In this document: piece after piece, positions 16,722-26,181 of the stretch
Numbering within the stretch: position 1 is the first letter of the stretch
How the letters are laid out: each line of letters opens with the position of its first letter
NCBI RefSeq assembly: GCF_947499695.1
Contig: NZ_CANMPQ010000001.1
Location: 248,001-312,000, forward strand
Direction: 5' to 3'
From: an uncultured Allomuricauda sp.
GTDB lineage: Bacteria > Bacteroidota > Bacteroidia > Flavobacteriales > Flavobacteriaceae
Length of the DNA stretch: 64,000 bases
Notes under the pieces: generated by a model
Database searches by the model: none
Seen by the model: the letters and a program-made list of their open reading frames with translations, nothing else
What the model was told of the DNA's origin: nothing
Translations under genes and position numbers: made by a program

Positions 16722-17267
16722 ATGAACACTTGGGAAATATTGACACTATCTTTTTCGATTCAGGTATTCGGCGCGATTACAATTACCCTTATTGTTTTTT
16801 TATTACTTACAATGTATTTCGGTCATATCCATCCAGAATTGTTTGGAGGTAAAGCGGTCAGACAAATGATTCCTTTGGTAAAGTATGATAAATCTGGGCT
16901 TTCGGAAGCGCTTTCCAAAGAATACAAGATCAAAGTCTGGAATGAAGTCAGTGACAAAAAGCTATACTTAGAAGGCAACCTAAGTTTATCTGATTTGTCC
17001 AATACTTTAGGAATTGCCAGACACCATACCTCACAGGTAATCAATGAACATTTTGGTAAAGGTTTTCATGATTTTATAAATGAGTTTAGGATTGATGAGG
17101 CAAAGAAATTGCTTTTAGGAAACCAAAATCTTAAAATTATAGAAATCGCCTTCATGGTGGGCTTCAATAATAAAATGAGTTTTCACAGAGCTTTCAAAAA
17201 AATAACAAATACAACTCCGACCAAATATATTCAGCAATCTATATCGAACCATATTGATAGCTGCTAA
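16722..17267 (+). CDS. AraC-type regulator, internally deleted paralog of the next gene
   Basis: 181 residues from the ATG at 16722; an upstream in-frame start at 16662 adds 20 residues with no counterpart in the paralog. The start MNTWEILTLSFSIQVF matches the first residues of the following gene. It then jumps directly to the last membrane helix and the AraC domain (TYFGYIH region of the paralog), so about 198 residues are missing in frame. The HTH_18 DNA-binding domain is intact (NEHFGKGFHDFINEFR to FHRAFKKITN). It may be a constitutive or interfering DNA binder, or a relic. Confidence 0.75.
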   Translation: MNTWEILTLSFSIQVFGAITITLIVFLLLTMYFGHIHPELFGGKAVRQMIPLVKYDKSGLSEALSKEYKIKVWNEVSDKKLYLEGNLSLSDLSNTLGIARHHTSQVINEHFGKGFHDFINEFRIDEAKKLLLGNQNLKIIEIAFMVGFNNKMSFHRAFKKITNTTPTKYIQQSISNHIDSC

Positions 17268-17376
17268 GGAAAACAGTAAAGAAAAAGATTATCCACAGAT
17301 AAAATAGCTTTTAGTTATATCATCTAAATCAAGTTGTTCAATCACTTGAATTATAAAGTTTTTCAAAGATTTTGCT

Positions 17377-18516
17377 ATGAACATTTGGGAAATATTGATA
17401 CTATCCTTTGCAATTCATGTACTCTTCACTGCTATTGTTGTTGTTAGCACCAGAAAAGGAGATAGAAAATCCAAACTGATATGGGTTGTATTTTTAATAC
17501 TTTTCGCATACAATTTATTCTACAATGTCCTTTTTTGGACAAGGTTTAATGAATATCTTTTTAGAAGGTTGACTTATGTTTACTTAGTGCCACTTTCATT
17601 ATATGGGCCTTTGTTTTATCTATACATTAAACGATTGGTATTAAAAAAAGATGTATTTAATCAAGGCAAATTGGTAGTACACTTGATTCCCGCTTTCATT
17701 GTACTCCTTAACTGTGGAAGATTTTATATGTTGCCCTTGACCGACAGAGTAGTATTTTGGAAGCAAGGCACATTGTTCAAGTTTTTTTTCATCAACCCAA
17801 CCCATTTGGAATTTGGACTTTCAATTCTTCTGGTTATCTATGCGATAAGCACCTACATAATGAACCGGAAAAGCTACGTGCAAGACGATGAGATGAGGTT
17901 GTGGCTAAAGATCACCTCTTACTTTTTTATGGGTTTTGCCCTGTCTTGGCTGGTATATGATATATTATCTTTTTCAGATGTGCTAACCGACAAGCATGAT
18001 TACATAATTACAATATCCATGATTATTTTCGTTGGATTGATAACCTACTTCGGTTATATCCACACAGAAATATTTGAAGGAAAATCATTAAAGAAGCTCA
18101 TACCGCTAACAAAATATAACAGATCTGGACTTTCAGATATCCTGTCTAGGGAGTACAAAGTTAAAATTTGGGATGAAGTAAAGAACAAAGAACTTTTTCT
18201 TAACGGTGATTTAAGCCTTTCAGATTTATCGGATGCTTTGGGAATGGCTAGGCACCACACCTCACAAGTAATCAATGAACATTTTGGCAAAGGCTTCCAC
18301 GATTTTATAAATGAATTTAGGGTGGAAGAAGCCAAGAAGTTGCTTTTGGGTAATGATGACCTCAAAATTATAGAAATCGCCTTTATGGTTGGTTTCAACA
18401 ACAAAATGAGTTTTCATCGAGCTTTCAAGAAAATTACGAATATGACTCCTACCAAATATATCCAGCAGTCTACTTTGCATCATAGTAACAGTAACTATGT
18501 AACGGATAATCAGTAA
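17377..18516 (+). CDS. Membrane-anchored AraC family regulator
   Basis: 379 residues. The N-terminal 230 hold about seven hydrophobic helices, a 7TM-type sensor unlike soluble AraC proteins, and a cytoplasmic linker then leads to a C-terminal HTH_18 domain (about 265-365) with FMVGFNNKMSFHRAFKKITNMTP, the second AraC helix-turn-helix. Proteins of this build are common in Flavobacteriia, and their signals are mostly unknown. It lies 227 bases before a susC-like gene on the same strand and probably controls it (inference from position). Confidence 0.86.
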   Translation: MNIWEILILSFAIHVLFTAIVVVSTRKGDRKSKLIWVVFLILFAYNLFYNVLFWTRFNEYLFRRLTYVYLVPLSLYGPLFYLYIKRLVLKKDVFNQGKLVVHLIPAFIVLLNCGRFYMLPLTDRVVFWKQGTLFKFFFINPTHLEFGLSILLVIYAISTYIMNRKSYVQDDEMRLWLKITSYFFMGFALSWLVYDILSFSDVLTDKHDYIITISMIIFVGLITYFGYIHTEIFEGKSLKKLIPLTKYNRSGLSDILSREYKVKIWDEVKNKELFLNGDLSLSDLSDALGMARHHTSQVINEHFGKGFHDFINEFRVEEAKKLLLGNDDLKIIEIAFMVGFNNKMSFHRAFKKITNMTPTKYIQQSTLHHSNSNYVTDNQ

Positions 18517-18540
18517 CAGATTATAATCTGTGGTCTTTTT
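18516..18540 (+). terminator. Terminator after the AraC gene
   Basis: ACAGATTATAATCTGT at 18516-18531 is a perfect 16-base palindrome beginning at the last base of the AraC stop codon; GGTCTTTTT follows. The hairpin has almost no loop unless the central pairs open, so strength is moderate. Confidence 0.5.
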
Positions 18541-18628
18541 GGCAATTCCTTTGACTTGTTTTACAGCGCAATTGTAAAGGTAAGGTGGTGAGAAACTTTA
18601 CTTCTTTCTGACATCGCAAGACACTCAG

Positions 18629-18660
18629 TTTTGTTCTCATTTTATTAGGAGTATTATTTG
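18629..18660 (+). promoter_or_regulatory. Possible promoter of the second susC-like gene
   Basis: TTTTG at 18629-18633 and TATTATTTG at 18652-18660 resemble the Bacteroidetes -33 and -7 elements with 18 bases between; the -7 has one extra base. The gene starts 84 bases downstream. Confidence 0.4.
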
Positions 18661-18743
18661 AATTAGCTATCAAACCCTTCTCCCACCTGCCTTTCTCAAT
18701 TGTACAGATAACTCAATTAATTTCTAATTAAAACTCAAACTGT

Positions 18744-21700
18744 ATGAAAGTAAAAGGATTTTTGACGCTCTTGTTCGCGTTTATTGTTCACATGTCCTTT
18801 GCACAAGAAAAAGTGGTCTCAGGGAAGGTTACAGATCAAAATGGTCTTCCCTTGCCTGGAGTCAACATTGTTGTCGAAGGCACCATTACTGGAACTCAAA
18901 CCGACTTTGATGGTAACTACTCCATTAATGTTAGTGTGGGTCAAGTATTATTATTTAGTTACATAGGACAACAAGATACCAGAAGTGTTGTTGGCGCAGA
19001 TAGTACTATAAATGTACAGATGTCTGAAAATGCCCAGGCATTGGAAGAAGTAGTGGTGACCGCATTAGGTATTAAAAGGGAAAAGCAAGCTTTGGGATAC
19101 GCTGTCGCCGAAGTTGGAGAAGATCAGCTGGAATCTAGACCTGATGGTGATGTAGCAAGAGTGTTGCAAGGAAAAGCATCGGGAGTACAAATAACCAACC
19201 AGAGTGGTCTGTCAGGGTCAGGTACAAATATTATTATTCGAGGACTCTCAACTTTTAGTTCTAGTAATCAAGCCCTTTTCATTGTGGATGGTGTACCGTT
19301 TAGCACCGATACAAATTCATCTGGCAGAAATGGAGCTCGGCAAGATTTTATTAATGGAAACAATGGCTCTAGTAGATTCTTGGACTTAGATCCAAATAGC
19401 ATTGAGAGTGTTAACGTGCTTAAGGGACTTGCAGCAGCTACATTGTATGGTTCTCAAGGTCGGAATGGCGTTGTCTTAGTTACTACAAAAGGAGGTTCGA
19501 GTAGATCATCAGGCCCAAAAAAAACGGAAGTAACGATAAACTCTTCTGTTTTTATCAATCAAATTGCTTCCTTACCCGAATATCAAAACCAATATGGCAA
19601 TGGTTTTGACCAATCTTTTGGCTGGTTCTTTAGTAACTGGGGTCCAAGTTTTGATCGTAATGGTCCTGCCGGCTGGGGCAATCAGGCATCCATTGATGCT
19701 CAAGGTACTTTAGCGCATCCATATTCTACATCCACTGCGGCTATTCAGGCAGCTTTCCCAGAATTTCAAGGCGTGCGCTATAAATGGCAACCCTATGACT
19801 CCGTTTATAAATTTTTTAGAACGGGAGTAATTACAAATAATTCAATCAATGTTAGAGGAGCGTCCGAAGATTCCAAAATAAATTACAATATCAATTACGG
19901 ACATTTAAAAGATAATGGATTTACGCCCAATAACACGGTAACCCGTAATACATTATCCATCGGAGGAAACGCAAAACTTTCCAACAGATTTACCGCATCA
20001 GGAACATTAAATTTTAGTAGAACGAAATTTGTATCTCCGCCCGTGGCATTGAGTCAAGGTGATGGTGCAACAGGAACCGGTTCATCCGTCTTCGGAGATT
20101 TATGGTTTACACCTCGTAGTATCGATATTCAAGGATTACCTTTCCAAGACCCAGTTACTGGCGGAAGTGTATACTATAGACAAGATAATACCATACAACA
20201 CCCTCTTTGGACAGTTGCAAATGCCGAAACACAGCAACAGACAAATCGCGTTTTTGGTCAGGCATCGTTGCAGTATGACATTAATGATAATCTAAACATT
20301 GTTTATAGAGCAGGTATAGATGTATATAGTGAGGACAATGTGAACTTCCAAAATGCGGGAGGTATTAATTCAAATAGTGGAGATGTACGTTTGGCCAGTG
20401 GTATATATGAAACATGGAACAACAATAACACCATATGGGACCATAACATAGTTCTGAATGGGGACTACGACATTGTTGAAAAGGTTGGGGCCACATTTAA
20501 TTTAGGGGCCACATCTAGAAGAGAGATTTTCAATCAAATTGGAGTAGCAAGTGATGGCCAACAAGTATTCGGAGTACTAAGGCATTTTAACTTTTTAAAT
20601 CAAAACGAAATAGAAAGTTTTGTTGAGAGAAACTTAGTGGGAGTCTATGTGCAAATGGATTTTGACTATGACAATATGCTTTACCTAACCTTAGCGGGAA
20701 GGAACGATTGGGTTTCCAATTTTTCACGAGATAATAGAACTCAATTTTATCCCAGTGCAAGTCTTTCTTTTATTCCTACCACAGCTTTTGATGCCTTGAA
20801 ATCTGAGAATATTTTGAACTACTTGAAGCTACGAGCGGGTATCGGAGTATCTGCCAATTTCGAATCATCCGCCTATCCAATCGCAAGTACCTTGTTTTTA
20901 GATACCCAAGATTCGCAGGATGGCACAGGTACAAATGTTGTGGCCAATACAACAGGTGCTAGACTTGGAAATCCCAACCTTCAACCTGAGACATTAAATG
21001 AAGTAGAATTAGGGGTTGAATCCAGATGGTGGGACGGACGTGTTACTTTTGATGGGTCTGTGTATAAAAGGTTCACCAAAGATTTGATTTTGGACAGACC
21101 TCTAGACCCTTCGAGTGGTTTCTTTGTTACAGCTACAAACATTGGTGAAATAGAATCTGAAGGAATTGAAGCTGATTTAGGAGTTAATTGGATAAGAAGT
21201 TCAGGTGACGGTTTTAGCTGGAGCACCAATGTGAACTTCACAGCTTTTGAAACTACCGTAACAGATTTGGGTGTAGATACCGATCAAGTTGTCTACTCCG
21301 GTTTTAGTAACCTAGGAAATTCTGCAATACAAGATCAGCCTTTGGGCGTGTTCTTTGGGACAAGAGTCCTTCGTGATGCCAATGGTAATCTTGTAGTTGG
21401 GGGTGACGGAAATTATGTGCAAGACCCTAACAATGGCATTATCGGAGACCCAAACCCAGACTGGGTCATGAATGTGAGAAATAGCATTTCATTCAAAAAC
21501 TTCACCCTTGGCTTCCAATGGAACTATACGCAAGGCGGCGATGTTTACTCCTCAACAATATCTACTTTATTAGGTAGAGGGCTAACACCAGAAACTATTG
21601 ATCGAGAAAACACTTATATCCTTCCTGGGGTTGACCAAAATGGTAACGTGAATAATTTACAGATAAACAACTCGACCTTTTGGTTCAGTAATGTTTTGAA

Positions 21701-21983
21701 TGGACCGAGTGAGCTTCAGGTTTATGATGCCACAACGATTAGACTGCAAGAAGCTTCTCTAAGCTATAACATGCCATCTAAATTCCTGGATAAAACACCT
21801 TTTGGATCCCTCGTTTTTACAGCTTCCGGAAACAACCTCTGGTTTAGAGCTATCAACACACCGAAGGGAGCAAATTTTGATCCAAATACTTCGGGGTTGG
21901 GTGTTGGAAATGGCTTTGGTTTTGACTTTATAAACGGGCCAAGCTCAAGAAGGTACGGGTTGAGTGTAAAAGCTTCATTTTAA
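18744..21983 (+). CDS. SusC/RagA-family TonB-dependent receptor
   Basis: 1079 residues. Signal peptide about 1-20 (ending SFAQ), CarboxypepD_reg-like domain about 24-95 (PGVNIVV, TDFDGNY), TonB-box-like LEEVVVTALG near 98-107, then the plug and a long barrel ending in SVKASF. The ALGIKREKQALGYA stretch after the TonB box is typical of a large RagA-like subfamily. It differs clearly from the alginate receptor earlier in the window, and no lyase or hydrolase is adjacent, so the substrate (peptide, oligosaccharide or other) is unknown. Confidence 0.9.
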   Translation: MKVKGFLTLLFAFIVHMSFAQEKVVSGKVTDQNGLPLPGVNIVVEGTITGTQTDFDGNYSINVSVGQVLLFSYIGQQDTRSVVGADSTINVQMSENAQALEEVVVTALGIKREKQALGYAVAEVGEDQLESRPDGDVARVLQGKASGVQITNQSGLSGSGTNIIIRGLSTFSSSNQALFIVDGVPFSTDTNSSGRNGARQDFINGNNGSSRFLDLDPNSIESVNVLKGLAAATLYGSQGRNGVVLVTTKGGSSRSSGPKKTEVTINSSVFINQIASLPEYQNQYGNGFDQSFGWFFSNWGPSFDRNGPAGWGNQASIDAQGTLAHPYSTSTAAIQAAFPEFQGVRYKWQPYDSVYKFFRTGVITNNSINVRGASEDSKINYNINYGHLKDNGFTPNNTVTRNTLSIGGNAKLSNRFTASGTLNFSRTKFVSPPVALSQGDGATGTGSSVFGDLWFTPRSIDIQGLPFQDPVTGGSVYYRQDNTIQHPLWTVANAETQQQTNRVFGQASLQYDINDNLNIVYRAGIDVYSEDNVNFQNAGGINSNSGDVRLASGIYETWNNNNTIWDHNIVLNGDYDIVEKVGATFNLGATSRREIFNQIGVASDGQQVFGVLRHFNFLNQNEIESFVERNLVGVYVQMDFDYDNMLYLTLAGRNDWVSNFSRDNRTQFYPSASLSFIPTTAFDALKSENILNYLKLRAGIGVSANFESSAYPIASTLFLDTQDSQDGTGTNVVANTTGARLGNPNLQPETLNEVELGVESRWWDGRVTFDGSVYKRFTKDLILDRPLDPSSGFFVTATNIGEIESEGIEADLGVNWIRSSGDGFSWSTNVNFTAFETTVTDLGVDTDQVVYSGFSNLGNSAIQDQPLGVFFGTRVLRDANGNLVVGGDGNYVQDPNNGIIGDPNPDWVMNVRNSISFKNFTLGFQWNYTQGGDVYSSTISTLLGRGLTPETIDRENTYILPGVDQNGNVNNLQINNSTFWFSNVLNGPSELQVYDATTIRLQEASLSYNMPSKFLDKTPFGSLVFTASGNNLWFRAINTPKGANFDPNTSGLGVGNGFGFDFINGPSSRRYGLSVKASF

Positions 21984-21993
21984 AAATAATACT

Positions 21994-23718
21994 ATGAAAA
22001 TAATGAAAAACATAAACAAGTTTATGGCCTTATCGGTCATGGGATTATTGCTCGTATTCACGTCATGCGAAACCACGGAATTGGACATTACATCCAATCC
22101 AAATGCGCTGACTCCAAATCAAGCGAGTGTGGATTTCTTCCTTAATTCTATACAAGAAGATTTTATTAGGCAGTTTGAAGGAGATGCAGACAATGATTTA
22201 AATGATAATTGGCAAGGTGGAGGTAATACTACTGGAGACGGTTTTAATGAGCTGGGAATGGAATTGACCCGAATCATTAACGGAGCTGGTAGGCAATATG
22301 CAAGTATTTACCAAGATAGTGATATGGATGATGAGTGGATCAATGCTTATTTAGGAATTCTTGGGGATATTCGGGCGATGACGCCTTTGGCGGAAGAGGC
22401 AAATCAAATCCACCATATTGCCATCGCACAGTTTATAGAAGCGTATTTAATGGTAACTATGGTAGACTTCTTTGGAGATGTTCCCTATTCCGAGGTTATT
22501 CAAGCAGCAGAGGGTATTTTAAATCCGTCTGTGGATTCAGGTGCAAGTATTTATGATGCTTCGCTACTGCTTATAGATGAAGCGATTTCAAATTTCAACC
22601 AAAGCGCGGCATCCGAACCTACCACAGATTTCTATTACGCAAATGATTATACCAAATGGGTGAGGGCGGCGAATACCTTGAAAATGAAAATCTATCTACA
22701 ACGCCGTTTGGTAGATTCTCAGGCAATGGCAAGTTTCAATGCCATCGTTAATTCGGGCAACTATATTCAAGATACTGCAGATGATTTTGAATGGAACTGG
22801 CCAGCCACAAGCGCCACGCAACCCGATACAAGACATCCACGGTATGGAATCAATTATACGGCCGGAGGAGCCGGTGAGTACATGTCCAATTGGATGATGA
22901 ATCTAATGGATACGACTAACGACCCGAGGATTCGTTATTATTTCTATAGACAAAGACCAGCGGTGCCAGGAGCAGAAATAGACCCCAATGAGGAAACCTT
23001 AAGATGCTCTTTGGAGACCCCGCCACAACACTACGTAGATGGAAACTTCACTTTCTGTTGGTTGGACAATGGTTATTGGGGGCGTGACCATGGTAATGCT
23101 ACGGGAATCCCGCCAGATGGCCTACTGAGAGCTACATGGGGTGTGTACCCTGTAGGTGGGCAGTTTGATTCTGATCAGTTTTTGCCAGTAGGCTTGGGTA
23201 CAGGATCAGGAGGAAATGGAGTCAGCTCACTTTTAACCGCATTTAACGTGGATTTCATGAAAGCTGAAATGGCTATGGCAAATGGCGACATGGCTGGTGC
23301 CAGAACATTTTTATTGGCTGCTTTTGATAGGTCTATGGCCAAGGTACAGGCGTTTCTAGTAGGAAGAGAAGGAGGCGCAGATACTTCATTTGCCCCAACA
23401 ACAGCTGAGATTACCTCTTATAGAAATACCATAGGCACAAACTTTGACAATGGCGACATGAACGATAAGTGGAATGTATTGGCAGAACAATATTGGATTG
23501 CTCATTATGGAAACGGCGTGGAGCCCTATAATTTTTACAGAAGAAACCAATTTCCAGTCACGTTACAACCAAATTTGGAACCAAATCCTGGTGAATTTGT
23601 TAGGTCTATGTATTACCCATCAAATGTGGTAAACAACAATCCAAATATTGATCAAAAGGCAAGTCATACAATACCTGTTTTTTGGGATAATAATGCAACC
23701 AATCCAATAGCTAATTAA
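21994..23718 (+). CDS. SusD-like lipoprotein (SusD-like_2 type)
   Basis: 574 residues. The lipoprotein signal ends FTSC (Cys about 26), followed by the ITSNPNALTP pattern characteristic of the larger SusD-like_2 group. The internal AEAYLMVTMVDFFGDVPYSE-like segment (actual start IEAYLMVTMVDFFGDVPY, about 149-166) corresponds to the SusD helix pair that contacts SusC. A second in-frame ATG at 22003 would shorten it by three residues without affecting the signal. The gap to susC is 10 bases and to the next gene 19 bases, so the three form one operon. Ligand unknown. Confidence 0.87.
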   Translation: MKIMKNINKFMALSVMGLLLVFTSCETTELDITSNPNALTPNQASVDFFLNSIQEDFIRQFEGDADNDLNDNWQGGGNTTGDGFNELGMELTRIINGAGRQYASIYQDSDMDDEWINAYLGILGDIRAMTPLAEEANQIHHIAIAQFIEAYLMVTMVDFFGDVPYSEVIQAAEGILNPSVDSGASIYDASLLLIDEAISNFNQSAASEPTTDFYYANDYTKWVRAANTLKMKIYLQRRLVDSQAMASFNAIVNSGNYIQDTADDFEWNWPATSATQPDTRHPRYGINYTAGGAGEYMSNWMMNLMDTTNDPRIRYYFYRQRPAVPGAEIDPNEETLRCSLETPPQHYVDGNFTFCWLDNGYWGRDHGNATGIPPDGLLRATWGVYPVGGQFDSDQFLPVGLGTGSGGNGVSSLLTAFNVDFMKAEMAMANGDMAGARTFLLAAFDRSMAKVQAFLVGREGGADTSFAPTTAEITSYRNTIGTNFDNGDMNDKWNVLAEQYWIAHYGNGVEPYNFYRRNQFPVTLQPNLEPNPGEFVRSMYYPSNVVNNNPNIDQKASHTIPVFWDNNATNPIAN

Positions 23719-23737
23719 TCATTAAAAATTGAATTCT

Positions 23738-24652
23738 ATGAATAATATTAAAAACTTTCTAGTGCTTGCGTTGGCTATTTTGGTCGGTTCTTGCAGCGAG
23801 GATGATAAACTTACATTGGAGGTTCAAGATATAGTGACACGTGGTGCGATTATACGGACATTGAACACCGAAAGTGGTATTTTTCAAGCCAATGATCTAA
23901 ATTCAGCTTTTTCGATTACAATTGAAGAGCAGGATGATGAAAACGGAGGTTTAATGCAATCGTTGGAAGTATTTCTGACTTTTGTTGATAATACAGATGA
24001 TGGTATTGACAATAACGTAAGTGAAACACTATATCAAAGTATCCCTTCTTCCGCATTTACCTCAGGAAGCAATGGGCTACCCGTTATTGATCTACAAATT
24101 ACTTTGCAGGAAGCACTAACGGCTTTAGGCATTCCTTCAGATGGATTCACCGGAGGTGATTCCTTCACAATTCGTTTGGAGTTGGTCTTAACGGATGGAC
24201 GATCGTTCACTAACATTGATGCAACGGGTAATGTTTCAGGAGGATCGTTCTTTTCCTCTCCATATTCCTATTCAGCATTGCTAGTTTGTCCATTTGATCA
24301 AAGCATTTTTGATGGAAATTATACAGTGATAGATGATGTTTGGGCTGATTACACCCCTGGACAGAGTGTTCCGGTCGTCCCAGGAGATGAACCAAATCAA
24401 GTATTTATTTTATCAACGAATAATCCATTTATCACCAATCCAAGTACTTCATACATGATTTTGGAAGTTGACCCTGAAAATGGCAACGTAACCATTTCGT
24501 CAAATGAACCCTTTGATTATGGTACTCCTGGTGCCCCTTTTCCAATAGCGGTCGGGGGAACTGGAACGGTAAACACGTGTAATGGAGCCATAGATCTGAA
24601 TGTCGACTTTGTTGGACAAGGAATATTCCACTTTGAACTTGAAAAACAATAA
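23738..24652 (+). CDS. SusC/D-associated surface lipoprotein of unknown function
   Basis: 304 residues from the ATG at 23738; a TTG nine bases earlier is in frame but less likely. The lipobox VGSC puts the Cys near 19. The rest is beta-rich with a repeated-strand look, and two Cys in the C-terminal half (VCPFDQS and NTCNGAIDL) may pair. No catalytic motif is seen. It is the third gene of a SusC-SusD-lipoprotein trio and ends just before a strong terminator, so it probably assists ligand capture on the cell surface. Confidence 0.72.
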   Translation: MNNIKNFLVLALAILVGSCSEDDKLTLEVQDIVTRGAIIRTLNTESGIFQANDLNSAFSITIEEQDDENGGLMQSLEVFLTFVDNTDDGIDNNVSETLYQSIPSSAFTSGSNGLPVIDLQITLQEALTALGIPSDGFTGGDSFTIRLELVLTDGRSFTNIDATGNVSGGSFFSSPYSYSALLVCPFDQSIFDGNYTVIDDVWADYTPGQSVPVVPGDEPNQVFILSTNNPFITNPSTSYMILEVDPENGNVTISSNEPFDYGTPGAPFPIAVGGTGTVNTCNGAIDLNVDFVGQGIFHFELEKQ

Positions 24653-24671
24653 AAATTGTTTTCAATAAAGG

Positions 24672-24704
24672 AAAAGGCCTCCATTTAATTTGGGGGCCTT
24701 TTTT
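24672..24704 (+). terminator. Intrinsic terminator of the second SusC/D operon
   Basis: AAAAGGCCTCC and GGGGGCCTTTT flank a loop of about ten bases, and the descending arm runs into six T. The stem is GC-rich with one T-G pair. It stands 20 bases after the lipoprotein gene. Confidence 0.8.
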
Positions 24705-24802
24705 GGTTTAATCAATTTATAAATCCATCATAGTTTTATTCAAATGAAATAGCCAAATTTCATATTGAATTAGAGATTGCCAGAAAATTAATTTTCTGGA
24801 TT

Positions 24803-25939
24803 ATGTTGGCTAAAAAACACCTTTTTAAAATTACTCTATGTCTTGGAATAATTGCCATTGGCTGCAACCATCCTAAAGAATCGCAAATCTTCACCAGTGA
24901 GGTACAGAATTTTGTACTGGAAAAGATAACCGATAGTATTCGGATTCCATTCGGAATGATTTTTTTACCAGATGGAAATATGCTAGTTACCAATAGATTT
25001 TCAGGAGAACTCATTAGGATAGATATAGCATCGGGAAAAAAGAAAGTACTTCAAGGAGTTCCAACGTCATATTCCCGTGGTGATGGTGGGGCACTGGATG
25101 TTTTACTCCATCCAAATTATAAGAAAAATGGTTGGCTTTATTTTTCTCATTCTATCGGAGATTCCATCAGTAGCTCCATGGTGATTGATAGGGCCAAATT
25201 AGAAGGAGATTCGCTGATCAATATCCAGCGTATTTTTACAGCTTTTCCATTTTATAAATCTCCAAGTCATTATGGATCAAGAATGGTTATCCAAGATGAG
25301 TATTTATTTTTTACAATGGGTGACCGTTATGACCTCATGGATGCCGCTCAAAAATTAGATAACCACTTGGGAAAGGTAATGCGAATATTTGCTGATGGTC
25401 GAATACCACAGGATAATCCATTTGCTGGAATTGATAGTGCCAAGTCCGAAATTTGGAGTTATGGACATCGAAATCCTCAGGGCTTAACCTTGCATCCTGA
25501 AACAAATGAATTATGGTTACATGAGCACGGACCAAAAGGAGGCGACGAATTGAACCGAATAGAACCGGGATTAAACTACGGATGGCCAATAATTTGCCAT
25601 GGGATTGACTATGATGATACCCCAATTAAAAACGGAATAACACATAAAGACGGTTTGGAGCAGCCAATACATTTCTATACGCCATCTATAGCCCCAAGTG
25701 GCATGGAATTTTACTTTGGAGATAAATTTAAATCATGGAAGGGCAATTTGTTTATTGGAGCTATGGCTTTGACTCACCTTAATAGACTAGTACTGAAAGA
25801 TGGGAAGGTGATACATGAAGAACGTTTGTTGGAGGAATTTGGTAAGAGAATACGAGTAGTAAGACAAGGTCCAGATGGCTTCATATATATTGGGGTGGAT
25901 GGTGGGTCTATTTTTAGGTTAAAACCAATTGATGCCTAA
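24803..25939 (+). CDS. PQQ-type aldose/sorbosone dehydrogenase-like lipoprotein
   Basis: 378 residues. The lipobox IAIGC puts the Cys at 21. The remainder is a six-bladed beta-propeller of the GSDH family: the FLPDGNMLVTNRFSGEL start, GDGGALDVLLHPNY, GHRNPQGLTLHP and HEHGPKGGDELNRI blocks correspond to the substrate and PQQ site. Such enzymes oxidise aldose sugars outside the cytoplasm and pass electrons to the respiratory chain. Whether PQQ is bound here cannot be told, and no PQQ biosynthesis genes are in the window. It is transcribed from its own region after a terminator. Confidence 0.82.
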   Translation: MLAKKHLFKITLCLGIIAIGCNHPKESQIFTSEVQNFVLEKITDSIRIPFGMIFLPDGNMLVTNRFSGELIRIDIASGKKKVLQGVPTSYSRGDGGALDVLLHPNYKKNGWLYFSHSIGDSISSSMVIDRAKLEGDSLINIQRIFTAFPFYKSPSHYGSRMVIQDEYLFFTMGDRYDLMDAAQKLDNHLGKVMRIFADGRIPQDNPFAGIDSAKSEIWSYGHRNPQGLTLHPETNELWLHEHGPKGGDELNRIEPGLNYGWPIICHGIDYDDTPIKNGITHKDGLEQPIHFYTPSIAPSGMEFYFGDKFKSWKGNLFIGAMALTHLNRLVLKDGKVIHEERLLEEFGKRIRVVRQGPDGFIYIGVDGGSIFRLKPIDA

Positions 25940-25977
25940 CTTACCTTTAAGGTGTTTTTTCGTTGTCTAATCTTTAG

Positions 25978-26018
25978 TTACGAAAAAATACGAAAACCCT
26001 TTCGAAAAAATTTCGTAA
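25978..26018. promoter_or_regulatory. Nested inverted repeat upstream of xylulokinase
   Basis: TTACGAAA at 25978-25985 mirrors TTTCGTAA at 26011-26018; inside, CGAAA at 25991-25995 mirrors TTTCG at 26000-26004. The CGAAA/TTTCG half-sites resemble LacI-type operators. The site lies 164 bases before the xylulokinase start, and a -7-like TACATTTG occurs at 26149-26156. The remaining sequence of the 242-base gap shows nothing further. Confidence 0.5.
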
Positions 26019-26181
26019 CATGCTATTTATATTTAAATACATGATAATCAATGGCTTGTTTTCGTTTTAATTAACCTATTTGACTTTTTTAATACGAGAA
26101 TCCATAGGATTTATTTGGCAGTTCGCTTTTTTTAGGGCCAACATTTTTTACATTTGATTGAGACCATCAACGTAGAGATCA

